From positions 1 through 35,541 of the forward strand of contig JACWAM010000079.1 in assembly GCA_014874265.1 (NCBI GenBank): DNA of 35,541 nucleotides. The letters run 5' to 3'. The notes below the pieces were generated by a model. That model was not told the origin of the DNA. It searched no databases and saw only the letters and a list, made by a program, of their open reading frames with translations. The position numbers and the translations under genes were made by a program. Positions within the stretch are counted from its first letter, which is position 1. The number at the start of each line of letters is the position of its first letter. The stretch comes from Thermoleophilia bacterium. Lineage in GTDB: Bacteria > Actinomycetota > Thermoleophilia > BMS3ABIN01. Below are positions 1-7,360 of this stretch, one piece after another.

Positions 1-19
1 CAATAAGATAGACAGTCAT
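1..19 (-). CDS. cobA: Start of a probable uroporphyrinogen-III C-methyltransferase (partial, runs off left edge)
   Basis: An ATG lies 19 nt past the stop of the cbiG-cbiH gene and opens a frame reading MTVYLI before the window ends. Uroporphyrinogen-III methyltransferases (SUMT, which makes precorrin-2 with two SAM) commonly begin with an M-x-V-Y-L-V/I stretch leading into the GAGPGD SAM loop, and the operon otherwise lacks this enzyme. Only six codons are visible and no convincing ribosome binding site precedes them, so the call rests on position and a short motif. Another corrin methyltransferase or an unrelated gene is possible. Confidence 0.4.
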
Positions 20-38
20 CCGGCCGGCGTTTCCGGTT

Positions 39-2021
39 TTAAGCGTTGGGTTCATTCTCAAACTCAGGATCGCTTCCCGCCGCCGCCAGCTTGCTTTCAT
101 ATCCACGCCTGGTCACCATCTTGCCGCCGATTACTTCCGTCCGGGAATTGCCAATAATAATGATCGTCCGCATGTCAACACCAATTTTTGTAAGATTTAT
201 CAACTTATCCATGCCGGTCTTTTCATCCCGGCCGCCGGCGCTAAAGACCCATCCCACCGGCGTTTCCGGGGAACGGTGCTCAAGCAGGATCGCGCATGCC
301 TCTTCAAAGAGCGGCCGCCGCTTCCTGCTGGCCGGATTGTAAAGGCAGATCACCATGTCGGACGTTGCCGCCGCGCGGAGCCGGCGGATCACCTCTGCGC
401 GGGGCGTCAGCAGGTCGCTGAGACTGAGCGTGACATAATCGCACATGAGCGGGGCCCCCAGGCGGGCGGCGGCAAACTGCGCCGCCGTTACTCCGGGGAT
501 AACCTTGACCGGGGTATCGCCGGCAAGCTCCAGCAGGGGACCGGCCATGCCATAGACGCCGGGGTCGCCGCTGGAGACAAGCGCCACCGTCTGGCCGGAC
601 GTCGCCATCTCGATGGCCTGGCGGCAGCGCTCGATTTCCGCCCCCATGGAACCGGAAACATAATTCTGATGCGGAAATAGCTCCCGCAGTTGATCGATGT
701 AAGTGCGGTAGCCCAGCACTACGTCCGCGGTGGCGATGGCCTGACGCGCTTCCTCGGTAAGCAGCGGGGCCGTGCCGTCTCCCGTGCCCACCACCAGTAT
801 CCGGCCGGTGGGCTCATCCTGCCTCACTGGCTGGACCGCGGGGGCGGCCAGCGCCACAGTCACCGGACCGGCTGCTGTCTTGGGCGCCAGCAACATTGCC
901 CCCGGGCCCGCCGCCAGCAGCGCCGCCGGCTCCGACACCGCCGGCGACCCCACCTTTTCCGCCACGAACCGGCTGCCAGGCCGGTTCATCTGTTTAAGCT
1001 CATCCGGCCGGAAAAACAAAAGTCCCGCTTGCAGACGCTTGGCCGCCTGAACCAGTCCGGGCTCGTCGCGCTTGGCCTCGATGGAAGCCAGAGAGCCGAT
1101 CGCGCGCATGTCAAGTCCGGTGGCGGCGCAGACTGACTTAACCGCCTCGATGATCGCCTCCGCCGCCGTACCGCGGCGGCAGCCGACGCCGGCAGACAGG
1201 CAGCGGGGAATCAGGCGGGCTGTCGTGATCGCCTCCGCCGGGCGCGCGTCGCTGGCGCCGCCCTCAGATCCGTTCGCTGCGGCGGTGGCTCTGGCTGGTT
1301 GTGATTGGTCAGACCGATTGGGACCAGCCTCTGGTTCAGCGGTTTTATAGCTGATCAGCAGGCGGCCGTCAAAGCCGGCGGTGCTGCTCCCTGGAGTCAC
1401 CCATTCGTAGCCTTCTATCCCCGGATCGCCCGGCGATTCGACGCAGATGCGCTTGCCGCCAATCAAAAGCGCGGTAATCTCTCTGAGCATGACCGGATCG
1501 TCGATTTCCGCGCCCAGCAGCCGCGCTACCTCGTCCGGCGCCGTCAAGCCGAGGACATCGCTGGCGGTGGTGATCGCCGCCCGTCCGCCAAGAAATTCGG
1601 CAATCTGGCGGGCAAGCAGATTGGCGCCGGCCGCGTGGCCCCCGAGTAGCGGGATTATATGCCTGCCTTCCTCATCCAGGACGATCACCGCCGGATCTTC
1701 CTGCTTTGTTTTCAGGTGGGGAGCAAGCACGCGGAAAACAATGCCGGCGGCCATAACGCAGACGACCGTCTCGCCGGCTTGAAAACTCTTTGGCATGGCT
1801 TCACTGATGCTGTCAAACGGATCGCAGCGCTTGCAGCCGAGGCTGTGACAGCGGGGCAGGTGCGCCGTGCCGCCAAAACGGTCGCGCAATTTTAAAGCGA
1901 GCAGGGCGCCGCCCGCCGTCAGAGAAAAATAGCTGATCGGACTGCCGACGACCCCCTGTTGATCTTCGTTCCGGCGCCTTTGCCCTCGTCCGGCTCTGCC
2001 TTGATCCGCCGGGCCTCTCAC
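39..2021 (-). CDS. cbiGH: CbiG-CbiH fusion: cobalt-precorrin-5A hydrolase / (cobalt-)precorrin-3B C17-methyltransferase
   Basis: A 660-residue two-enzyme protein of the anaerobic corrin pathway. The first half (about residues 27-395) is CbiG, which opens the delta-lactone of cobalt-precorrin-5A and releases acetaldehyde. It has the MAAGIVFRVLAP and GGHAAGAN motifs of the N-terminal domain and the SAGVGCRRGT motif (about 277-285) that starts the C-terminal domain. The second half (about 407-645) is CbiH/CobJ, the ring-contracting C17-methyltransferase, with SSGDPGVYGMAG, IPGVTAAQ and YNPASRKR. The GTG start overlaps the cbiF stop (GTGA) and is preceded by GGAGGGGAA inside the end of cbiF, which fixes the start despite a basic 25-residue lead. 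Oddities are a C-x4-C-x2-C cluster at residues 58-66 in CbiG, and GTGDG where the methyltransferase SAM loop is usually GxGPGD. Fusions of these two enzymes are known; the domain calls are firm. Confidence 0.93.
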   Translation of the reverse strand: MRGPADQGRAGRGQRRRNEDQQGVVGSPISYFSLTAGGALLALKLRDRFGGTAHLPRCHSLGCKRCDPFDSISEAMPKSFQAGETVVCVMAAGIVFRVLAPHLKTKQEDPAVIVLDEEGRHIIPLLGGHAAGANLLARQIAEFLGGRAAITTASDVLGLTAPDEVARLLGAEIDDPVMLREITALLIGGKRICVESPGDPGIEGYEWVTPGSSTAGFDGRLLISYKTAEPEAGPNRSDQSQPARATAAANGSEGGASDARPAEAITTARLIPRCLSAGVGCRRGTAAEAIIEAVKSVCAATGLDMRAIGSLASIEAKRDEPGLVQAAKRLQAGLLFFRPDELKQMNRPGSRFVAEKVGSPAVSEPAALLAAGPGAMLLAPKTAAGPVTVALAAPAVQPVRQDEPTGRILVVGTGDGTAPLLTEEARQAIATADVVLGYRTYIDQLRELFPHQNYVSGSMGAEIERCRQAIEMATSGQTVALVSSGDPGVYGMAGPLLELAGDTPVKVIPGVTAAQFAAARLGAPLMCDYVTLSLSDLLTPRAEVIRRLRAAATSDMVICLYNPASRKRRPLFEEACAILLEHRSPETPVGWVFSAGGRDEKTGMDKLINLTKIGVDMRTIIIIGNSRTEVIGGKMVTRRGYESKLAAAGSDPEFENEPNA

Positions 2022-2809
2022 TTCCCCTCCTCCGGCTCTGCCGCCCGGTACCCGTGGCAGAAGTTCCTGGCGTACAGAAGCGATTTTTGACCTCCCGGTA
2101 CGAGGGCGCCGCCGACCAGAATCAGGGCGGTTCGTTTGACATTCTCCCTTTCCATTACTGCTGCCAGCTCTGACAGGCGGGTCCGGATGACCCGCTCATC
2201 CGGCCAGCTCGCCCGCTGCACCACCGCCACCGGCGTTTCGCCGCCGTAACGCTCGAGGAGCTGGTTCTGCACCTTCCCGGCCAGCCCGGCGCTGAGGAAA
2301 ATCGCCATGGTGGCTCCGTGTCCGGCCAGCGCCGCGAGGTCTTCCCCCGCCGGCACTGGCGTGCGGCCGGCAGCCCTGGTGATAATAACCGTCTGCGACA
2401 CCCCGGGCGCCGTTAGCTCGCGCTGAAGCGCCGCCGCCGCCGCGCCCAGCGACGAGACTCCGGGCACCACGCGGGCGGCAATCCCCTCATCCCGAAGAGC
2501 GTCAATCTGTTCGTTGATGGCGCCATAAAGGGAAGGATCGCCGCTATGTAGCCGGACAACCTGCTTTCCCCGGCGACAGCGGTCGACCATTAATTTGATA
2601 AGGTCCTCAAGACATAGCGGCGCGCTATCAACCAGCTCGGCGGCCGGGTTAAGCTCTAGCAGCACCGGATTAATCAGCGAACCGGCATAGACAATCACGT
2701 CCGCCTGCTGAAGCAGGCGCATTCCCTTGACCGTGATTAGCTCGATATCACCCGGACCGGCCCCGACAAAACAGACCGTGCCGCCTTTTTGATTATTGTT
2801 CTTTTCCAT
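2018..2809 (-). CDS. cbiF: Cobalt-precorrin-4 C11-methyltransferase
   Basis: CbiF/CobM adds the C11 methyl group of the corrin ring from SAM in the cytoplasm. The protein (263 aa from the chosen start, normal for the family) begins with the FVGAGPGDIELIT SAM loop. It continues with VIVYAGSLINP, LHSGDPSLYGAINEQ and VPGVSSLGAAAAAL, the tetrapyrrole-methylase signatures of this member. The reading frame is open further upstream to 2941, but that stretch translates to a peptide (IPSEARDLL) produced by a common dispersed intergenic repeat. I therefore start at the ATG at 2809, just ahead of the conserved domain. A GGGAGA stands about 13 nt upstream, a weak ribosome binding site. The stop overlaps the start of cbiG-cbiH by four bases, which suggests translational coupling. 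Confidence 0.93.
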   Translation of the reverse strand: MEKNNNQKGGTVCFVGAGPGDIELITVKGMRLLQQADVIVYAGSLINPVLLELNPAAELVDSAPLCLEDLIKLMVDRCRRGKQVVRLHSGDPSLYGAINEQIDALRDEGIAARVVPGVSSLGAAAAALQRELTAPGVSQTVIITRAAGRTPVPAGEDLAALAGHGATMAIFLSAGLAGKVQNQLLERYGGETPVAVVQRASWPDERVIRTRLSELAAVMERENVKRTALILVGGALVPGGQKSLLYARNFCHGYRAAEPEEGK

Positions 2810-2857
2810 AATTGAAAGTGGATCTCCCGCGTCGCTAAAGAGGTGACGTTTAAAAAG

Positions 2858-2886
2858 CAGATCCCTTGCCTCGCTCGGGATAACAA
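2858..2886 (-). repeat. Dispersed intergenic repeat, copy 1
   Basis: On the minus strand this reads GTTATCCCGAGCGAGGCAAG then GGATCT, in the 212-nt gap between cbiL and cbiF. It matches the widespread short element whose translation gives the IPSEARDLL-type peptide. Related copies lie at 13171-13200 and 26972-27004. It is the reason the upstream extension of the cbiF frame is not believed. Confidence 0.6.
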
Positions 2887-3021
2887 AATTGCGATAACCG
2901 GCCACACTCGCTTTCACGTAACTTACGCAACATTTCTTCATTTAGGCCGGGATGACAACCTCGGCAACCAGGCCCTGGACAATATTTCTTGTCTTTTTGC
3001 CGTCCATCTTATTTATGGCTC

Positions 3022-3723
3022 TTATGGCTCGCCGCCTGCTTTTATCCAGAGAACGGCAAAGTAGGGCAACTGCCGGGCGCTGTCCCGGTTGAGCCGTTTG
3101 ATGATCTTCTCCGCCGGGCTCCCCAGCTCAATGGCAGCCACGGCGCGGCTCCACGCCCCGTGCGCGTCCATCAGGTCCAGCGAAGCCGGCGGGAGCGCCC
3201 GCGGCTTGATGATGACAATGGAAGCCCTGATTTTCAGCGCCGCCGCCAAGCCGTCGCTATCGGCGCCCGTGACGATAACCGTCGGGGTATCGCCCTCCGC
3301 CAGAGGCAGGCCGATCCCCGCCGCCATGGCGCTCATGGCCGTGACGCCGCTGATCACTTCCACCCGGCCCGGATACTTCCCGGCCAGATAGCCGAAAGTA
3401 CTGTAAAACAGCGGGTCTCCCAGGGACAGGCAGGCAACGTCGCCGTCCTCTCCGGCCCGGGCCAGCAGCTCGGCGGCCTCCTTCCGCGACTGCTGGAGCC
3501 TGGCCCCGTCCCGCGTCATTGGCAAAACCAGCGGCAGCCGCGTTACCGTTTCGGGCAGATAAGAGGCAACCACGGCCAGCGCGCGGCTGGCCGCCCCTTT
3601 CCTGTGTACGGGAAAAGCAATGGTGGCTGCCTTCTGAAGCACCTCCACCGCCCGCACCGTTACCAGCCCGGGGTCACCGGGACCGACGCCGAGGCCGAAT
3701 AAAGTTCCGAGCTCAATGTTCAA
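3022..3723 (-). CDS. cbiL: Precorrin-2 / cobalt-precorrin-2 C20-methyltransferase
   Basis: CbiL/CobI transfers the C20 methyl group to (cobalt-)precorrin-2 to give factor III/precorrin-3. The 233-residue protein has the GLGVGPGDPGLVT SAM loop at the N-terminus. It also has FPVHRKG, SLGDPLFYSTFGYL and ISGVTAMSAMAAG, the last two specific to this tetrapyrrole-methylase subgroup. The start is a TTG: an in-frame stop lies five codons upstream (3736-3738) and no ATG or GTG intervenes. No clear Shine-Dalgarno is present, because the sequence up to and through the first eight codons is a 7-bp-period repeat tract. The first residues (LNIELGTL) are therefore repeat-encoded, much like those of cbiE. 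The gap to cbiET upstream is 68 nt, filled largely by the repeat. Confidence 0.93.
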   Translation of the reverse strand: MNIELGTLFGLGVGPGDPGLVTVRAVEVLQKAATIAFPVHRKGAASRALAVVASYLPETVTRLPLVLPMTRDGARLQQSRKEAAELLARAGEDGDVACLSLGDPLFYSTFGYLAGKYPGRVEVISGVTAMSAMAAGIGLPLAEGDTPTVIVTGADSDGLAAALKIRASIVIIKPRALPPASLDLMDAHGAWSRAVAAIELGSPAEKIIKRLNRDSARQLPYFAVLWIKAGGEP

Positions 3724-3752
3724 AGTTTTCCAAGTTCAAAGTTCCAAGTTAT
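3700..3752 (-). repeat. Heptanucleotide-period tract at the cbiL start
   Basis: Read on the minus strand the tract falls into 7-mers: AACTTGG, AACTTTG, AACTTGG, then AACTTTG, AACATTG, AGCTCGG, AACTTTA, with a 2-nt slip after the third unit. The last four units overlap the first codons of cbiL. The same unit family recurs at the cbiE start, the yacP start, the ispD start and the sigH 3' end. Confidence 0.8.
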
Positions 3753-3791
3753 GGTAACATCGAGGCGGAGATTGAAAAAATCTGATATACC

Positions 3792-5021
3792 TTATTCTTT
3801 ATCTCCGGTAAATAAAATCACGGGATTGTTCTCTGCCCATTCGTGCGCTTCCCCTCGGGCAATCGCGACCCGCACAGCCTGACGTTTTGTCAACCGGGAA
3901 GCCGCCAGCAGTTTGTGCGCCACTGACCTGGTTGCCTCCAGCACCGCGGTGACGGCAACGCGCCCGCCCGGTTGGACAAATTGTACTGCTTCGTGAAAGA
4001 TTTCCGCCAGGTTGCCGTCATGGCCGCCGATGACAACCAGATCCGGACGGGGCAGGCCGGTAAAGCTTTCCGGCGCCGCTCCACAGGCAATATTAACCTC
4101 AGCGCCAAAGCGGCGGGCGTTTGCGTCGATCAGGCGGCAGGCTTCCGGATTCTTGTCAATGGCGTAGATTTCCGCCTGCGGCGCCAGCAAAGCGCTTTCA
4201 ATCGCATATGTGCCCGTTCCGGACCCGACATCCCAGATGGTGCGCCGCAGCGCCGGCTGGACCCTGGCCATCAGCACCGCCCGAAACTCGCTTTTGGACA
4301 TCGGAATCCCTTCTTTTCTGATCCAGAGCTCATCGGGGATACCGGGCGCCGCCGCCACGGGCCGCTCTCCGATCTTTGCCGGACCGGTCCCGGTTGGCGG
4401 CGTCGGAAACACCAGGAGCAGCGAATTTCCCGGGAATTCTTCGCGGGCGGCTCCGCTTAAAGTCCCCTGCCAGAGCTGCTCCTCCTCAACTCCCAGATTC
4501 ATGCCGACCGCCGCGCCGGCGTCGGCATGCGATAGCAGATGCAGGGCAACCGCCTGGGGCGAGTTACCGGCGTCGCAAAAATAGAGCACCGGACGGCTCC
4601 CCGTGTGATAAACCGGTACGCGGCCGCGGCCGTGGAGACTCTCCAGGCGCCAATCATGCCAGGAAGCCGAAAGCCTCGCCGCCATCAGTTGCACCGACGA
4701 AATTCCGGGGATGACGGTAATCCGGTCCGGAAAATGCATTTTTAAAAACGGCAGGATGCTGAAACAGCCGGGATCGCCGCTGGTCAGCACCGCCACGTCT
4801 GACCGCCCGATGTTGCCGGCGATAAAGAGCCTGACACCGTCAAGATCAGAGCCGATTAAACAGGTTGTGGCGCCCGGGGGAGCCAGCGCCAGCAGCCGCT
4901 GGCCCCCGGCGATATATCGGCAGGAGGCAATAATCTCACGCGCCTGCGGCGTCAGCCGGTCCGGCCGGCCCGGACCGGCGCCAATGACAAACAAAGTTCC
5001 AGGTTCCGAGTTCAAAGCCAC
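3792..5021 (-). CDS. cbiET: CbiE-CbiT fusion: cobalt-precorrin-6B/7 C5,C15-methyltransferase and C12-decarboxylase
   Basis: A 409-residue fusion equivalent to CobL. The N-terminal part (about residues 9-195) is CbiE, a tetrapyrrole methylase for C5 with VIGAGPGRPDRLTP, LTSGDPGCFSILP and IPGISSVQLMAARL. The C-terminal part (about 220-405) is CbiT, a Rossmann-fold methyltransferase that methylates C15 and decarboxylates the C12 acetate. It starts at GIPDELWIRKEGIPMSK and carries the SAM motif WDVGSGTGTYAIE. Fused CbiE-CbiT is common. The start is GTG, giving MALNSEPGTLF. The codons from residue 3 to about 10 belong to a 7-bp-period repeat, so the N-terminal peptide is probably recent. A 121-nt gap separates it from cbiD upstream; the operon continues into cbiL downstream. 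Confidence 0.94.
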   Translation of the reverse strand: MALNSEPGTLFVIGAGPGRPDRLTPQAREIIASCRYIAGGQRLLALAPPGATTCLIGSDLDGVRLFIAGNIGRSDVAVLTSGDPGCFSILPFLKMHFPDRITVIPGISSVQLMAARLSASWHDWRLESLHGRGRVPVYHTGSRPVLYFCDAGNSPQAVALHLLSHADAGAAVGMNLGVEEEQLWQGTLSGAAREEFPGNSLLLVFPTPPTGTGPAKIGERPVAAAPGIPDELWIRKEGIPMSKSEFRAVLMARVQPALRRTIWDVGSGTGTYAIESALLAPQAEIYAIDKNPEACRLIDANARRFGAEVNIACGAAPESFTGLPRPDLVVIGGHDGNLAEIFHEAVQFVQPGGRVAVTAVLEATRSVAHKLLAASRLTKRQAVRVAIARGEAHEWAENNPVILFTGDKE

Positions 5022-5051
5022 GTCCCAGGTTAAAAGTTAAAAATTCAAAAT
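4992..5051 (-). repeat. Heptanucleotide-period tract at the cbiET start
   Basis: On the minus strand the tract reads AATTTTT, AACTTTT, AACCTGG, GACGTGG, CTTTG, AACTCGG, AACCTGG, AACTTTG. The units keep a 7-bp period with substitutions and one short unit. The final units encode LNSEPGTL at the CbiE N-terminus. It is the same family as 3700-3752. Confidence 0.75.
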
Positions 5052-5142
5052 CATCGAATCCCGCAATGCCAATGGACAGAACTTTACAACTTTGTCCGCA
5101 TCGAAGCCGATGTAGAATCAGGAGGCAGTCAAAAGCTCCGGC

Positions 5143-6216
5143 TCAGTCCCGGCTCTGGCCGACGATGGCGCCGGCGCCGTCCGTTAACATAATTTTTGCC
5201 TTCAAATCAAAATGTTGACTGACGGCGGCGGCCACCTTTTCGGCCACCTCATCCAGCACACCCGTCATGCCGGCGGCGATCAGCTGTTTAACCGCGGCTT
5301 CGGTGGTAGGAAGCCGCTTTAACACCAGCGCCTGCCCGGAGCTTAATCCTCTCTTTTCAGCCATCGCCGCCAGAACGTCCAGCGGAGGGCCGGACCGGCG
5401 CGAGTGCGTATCAAAGTCTCCGCGCGCCAGCTTGGCCAGTTTGGATACATGCCCTACCATGATTACCTGCCTGAATCCGCGCGCCCGGGCCGCCTTCAAC
5501 ATTATGCCGGCGTAATTTCCGGTCTGAATGATTTCTGCCGGAGTGTAACCGGATTTAAAGGCGGCCTTTTCCCCCTTGGCGCCCGGCACCAGCACCGGCT
5601 CCTTGAGACCGGACGCCGCGGCCACATCGAGTTGAGGGATGAGTGATTCCTGGTATGCCTTTGCCGACCAGGGCTCAACCCTGCCGGTAGTCCCCAGGAT
5701 GCTGAGGCCGCCTTCAATGCCCAGCCTGGGGTTGAAGGTGCGCCCAGCCAGCTTCTCGCCGCCCGGAATGGAAATAATCACACCGGCGCCTCCCGGCATC
5801 AGCGCGGCCGCCTCAGCCCGCAACTGCCGAAGCGGCGCCGGATTAATCGCCGGCCGTCCCGGCGCGACCGCCAGTCCGGGCAGGGTCACTTTTCCCACTC
5901 CTTCGCCCCCGTTGACCACGATCCGCCCATCCCTTCTGGCAGCCATCGACGCAAATATTTTCAGGCCGTGCGTGATATCGGGATCATCGCCGGCGTCTTT
6001 GACAACTGAACATATACCCGGTTCAATAAGATCCACGGGAAAGGATGCCTCTTCGCCGTCCGGAAGCTTTATCCTGACCGAGCCCGTGAAGCCGTCGCGC
6101 CCGGCCTCCCGGTCGCCGCGCAAGCCCTCCCGCGGCACTTTTACCGACCGCAGTGACAGCGCCGCCGCCCTGGTCGCCGCCTGAGCGCAGGCTCCGGTGG
6201 TAAAGCCGCGCCTCAT
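5143..6216 (-). CDS. cbiD: Cobalt-precorrin-5B C1-methyltransferase
   Basis: CbiD methylates C1 of the corrin ring and is a hallmark of the oxygen-independent cobalamin route. The 357-residue length is typical. The N-terminus MRRGFTTGACAQAATRAAA is the family signature. VKDAGDDPDITHG, INPAPLRQLR and VMVGHVSKLAKLARGDFDTHS-type motifs follow (here MVGHVSKLAKLA then GDFDTHSRRS). The ATG lies 1 nt past the stop of the cbiX-cbiC gene, so the two are almost certainly co-translated. It has no close relatives in the aerobic pathway, which makes the assignment of route firm. Confidence 0.96.
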   Translation of the reverse strand: MRRGFTTGACAQAATRAAALSLRSVKVPREGLRGDREAGRDGFTGSVRIKLPDGEEASFPVDLIEPGICSVVKDAGDDPDITHGLKIFASMAARRDGRIVVNGGEGVGKVTLPGLAVAPGRPAINPAPLRQLRAEAAALMPGGAGVIISIPGGEKLAGRTFNPRLGIEGGLSILGTTGRVEPWSAKAYQESLIPQLDVAAASGLKEPVLVPGAKGEKAAFKSGYTPAEIIQTGNYAGIMLKAARARGFRQVIMVGHVSKLAKLARGDFDTHSRRSGPPLDVLAAMAEKRGLSSGQALVLKRLPTTEAAVKQLIAAGMTGVLDEVAEKVAAAVSQHFDLKAKIMLTDGAGAIVGQSRD

Positions 6217-6217
6217 G

Positions 6218-7360
6218 TCAGACCTGCTCCCCGGGATCCAGCTTCATCAGCGCGTTGGCGATCGCCACGGCTATATTGCTGCCGCCGCGGTTCCCCGGCA
6301 GCGCGATGAAGTTCAGCCCCGAGTCAATCAGCGCCTGCTTACTCTCAGCGGCGCCGACAAAGCCTACCGGCGCGCCCACCACCAACGCCGGCCGCGCCCT
6401 CCCGTCAACGCACTGGCGCAGGACTTCAAACAGCGCCGTGGGAGCGTTGCCGATCACAACGAGGGAATTATCAATCCCGTGCGTGCCGGCCAGCAGCCTG
6501 ATTCCGGCGGCGCTCCGGGTGATCCCCTCAGCTCGCGCCAGCGCCGCCGCTTCCGGAGCGGCAACGCGGCAAAGAACCTGGTGACCCAGTCTGACCGCCG
6601 TCGGCCCCAGTCCCGCCGCCACCATGTTTACATCACAAATAATTGTGGTATTCGACGACAGCGACGCCATCGCCGCGGTCACCGCGCCGGCCGAGAATTT
6701 AAGGGAGCCGGCCAGCGACGGATCGCCGGTAGCATGAATCACCCTCCGTACAACCTGATACTCAGGTTCTTCATCTCCGCTAATCCCTAAAAGATCGTCA
6801 ATAATATCAAAGCTTTGTTTCTCGATTGATTCTGCCGCGGGGGAGCCTGCCCGGGTTGCGCTTGCCTTCTCATGCTCCACGTTTTGCCCGTCCGGCGCCA
6901 TGCCGCTGCCGCTCCCGGGCTCTTCATCAAGCGCGGCCTTCAGCATGCCATTGCCGGTGGCGGTAATCCGGCTGGCAACCACCTCGACCAGGCGCTCATC
7001 GGCCCCCAGCGGATCGGCCAGAACAAACTCGATGCCGGGCAGTTCAGCCCGCAGGGTATCCAGCTCGCCCGGGATGTCCCGTTGCATATGATTGCCTTCA
7101 AAAAGGAAATAAGGCGCAATGATGATGCGGCGGGCGCCCGCCGTCACGAGCCGCCGGCAACAATCGTCCAGCCCGGGGTCATTGAACTGCAGTGAAGCCG
7201 CCAGTACCGGCAGCCCGACCCTGGCCTCGAGCTTTCCGGCCAGCCACTTGAGCAACGGCGCGGCCTGAGGGGCGCGGCTGCCATGACCCAGAACCACCAC
7301 GGCCGTCGCTATTCCGCCGGGGTCCAGATTGATGTTTTCAGGACCCGGCACGGACGTCAT
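6218..7360 (-). CDS. cbiXC: CbiX-CbiC fusion: sirohydrochlorin cobaltochelatase / cobalt-precorrin-8 methylmutase
   Basis: A 380-residue protein joining an early and a late enzyme of the pathway. Residues about 18-132 are a single small CbiX chelatase domain: VLGHGSR with metal-ligand His26, and PYFLFEGNHMQRDIP with His91. About 50 residues of charged, low-complexity linker follow. Residues 184-375 are CbiC/CobH, which moves the C11 methyl to C12 to give cobyrinate. It has RVIHATGDP (catalytic His209), ICDVNMVAAG, VVIGNAPTAL and PVGFVGAAESK. The frame is open upstream to 7507, but that part is antisense-frame sequence inside the end of cbiA. The ATG at 7360, overlapping the cbiA 3' end by 23 nt, gives a sensible N-terminus. 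cbiD follows 1 nt downstream. No stop or frameshift is visible between the domains. Confidence 0.9.
   Translation of the reverse strand: MTSVPGPENINLDPGGIATAVVVLGHGSRAPQAAPLLKWLAGKLEARVGLPVLAASLQFNDPGLDDCCRRLVTAGARRIIIAPYFLFEGNHMQRDIPGELDTLRAELPGIEFVLADPLGADERLVEVVASRITATGNGMLKAALDEEPGSGSGMAPDGQNVEHEKASATRAGSPAAESIEKQSFDIIDDLLGISGDEEPEYQVVRRVIHATGDPSLAGSLKFSAGAVTAAMASLSSNTTIICDVNMVAAGLGPTAVRLGHQVLCRVAAPEAAALARAEGITRSAAGIRLLAGTHGIDNSLVVIGNAPTALFEVLRQCVDGRARPALVVGAPVGFVGAAESKQALIDSGLNFIALPGNRGGSNIAVAIANALMKLDPGEQV

Noticed and set aside
2810-2941. N-terminal extension of the cbiF frame to 2941
   Set aside because: The peptide comes from a common dispersed intergenic repeat (IPSEARDLL), and the family N-terminus starts just after 2809.
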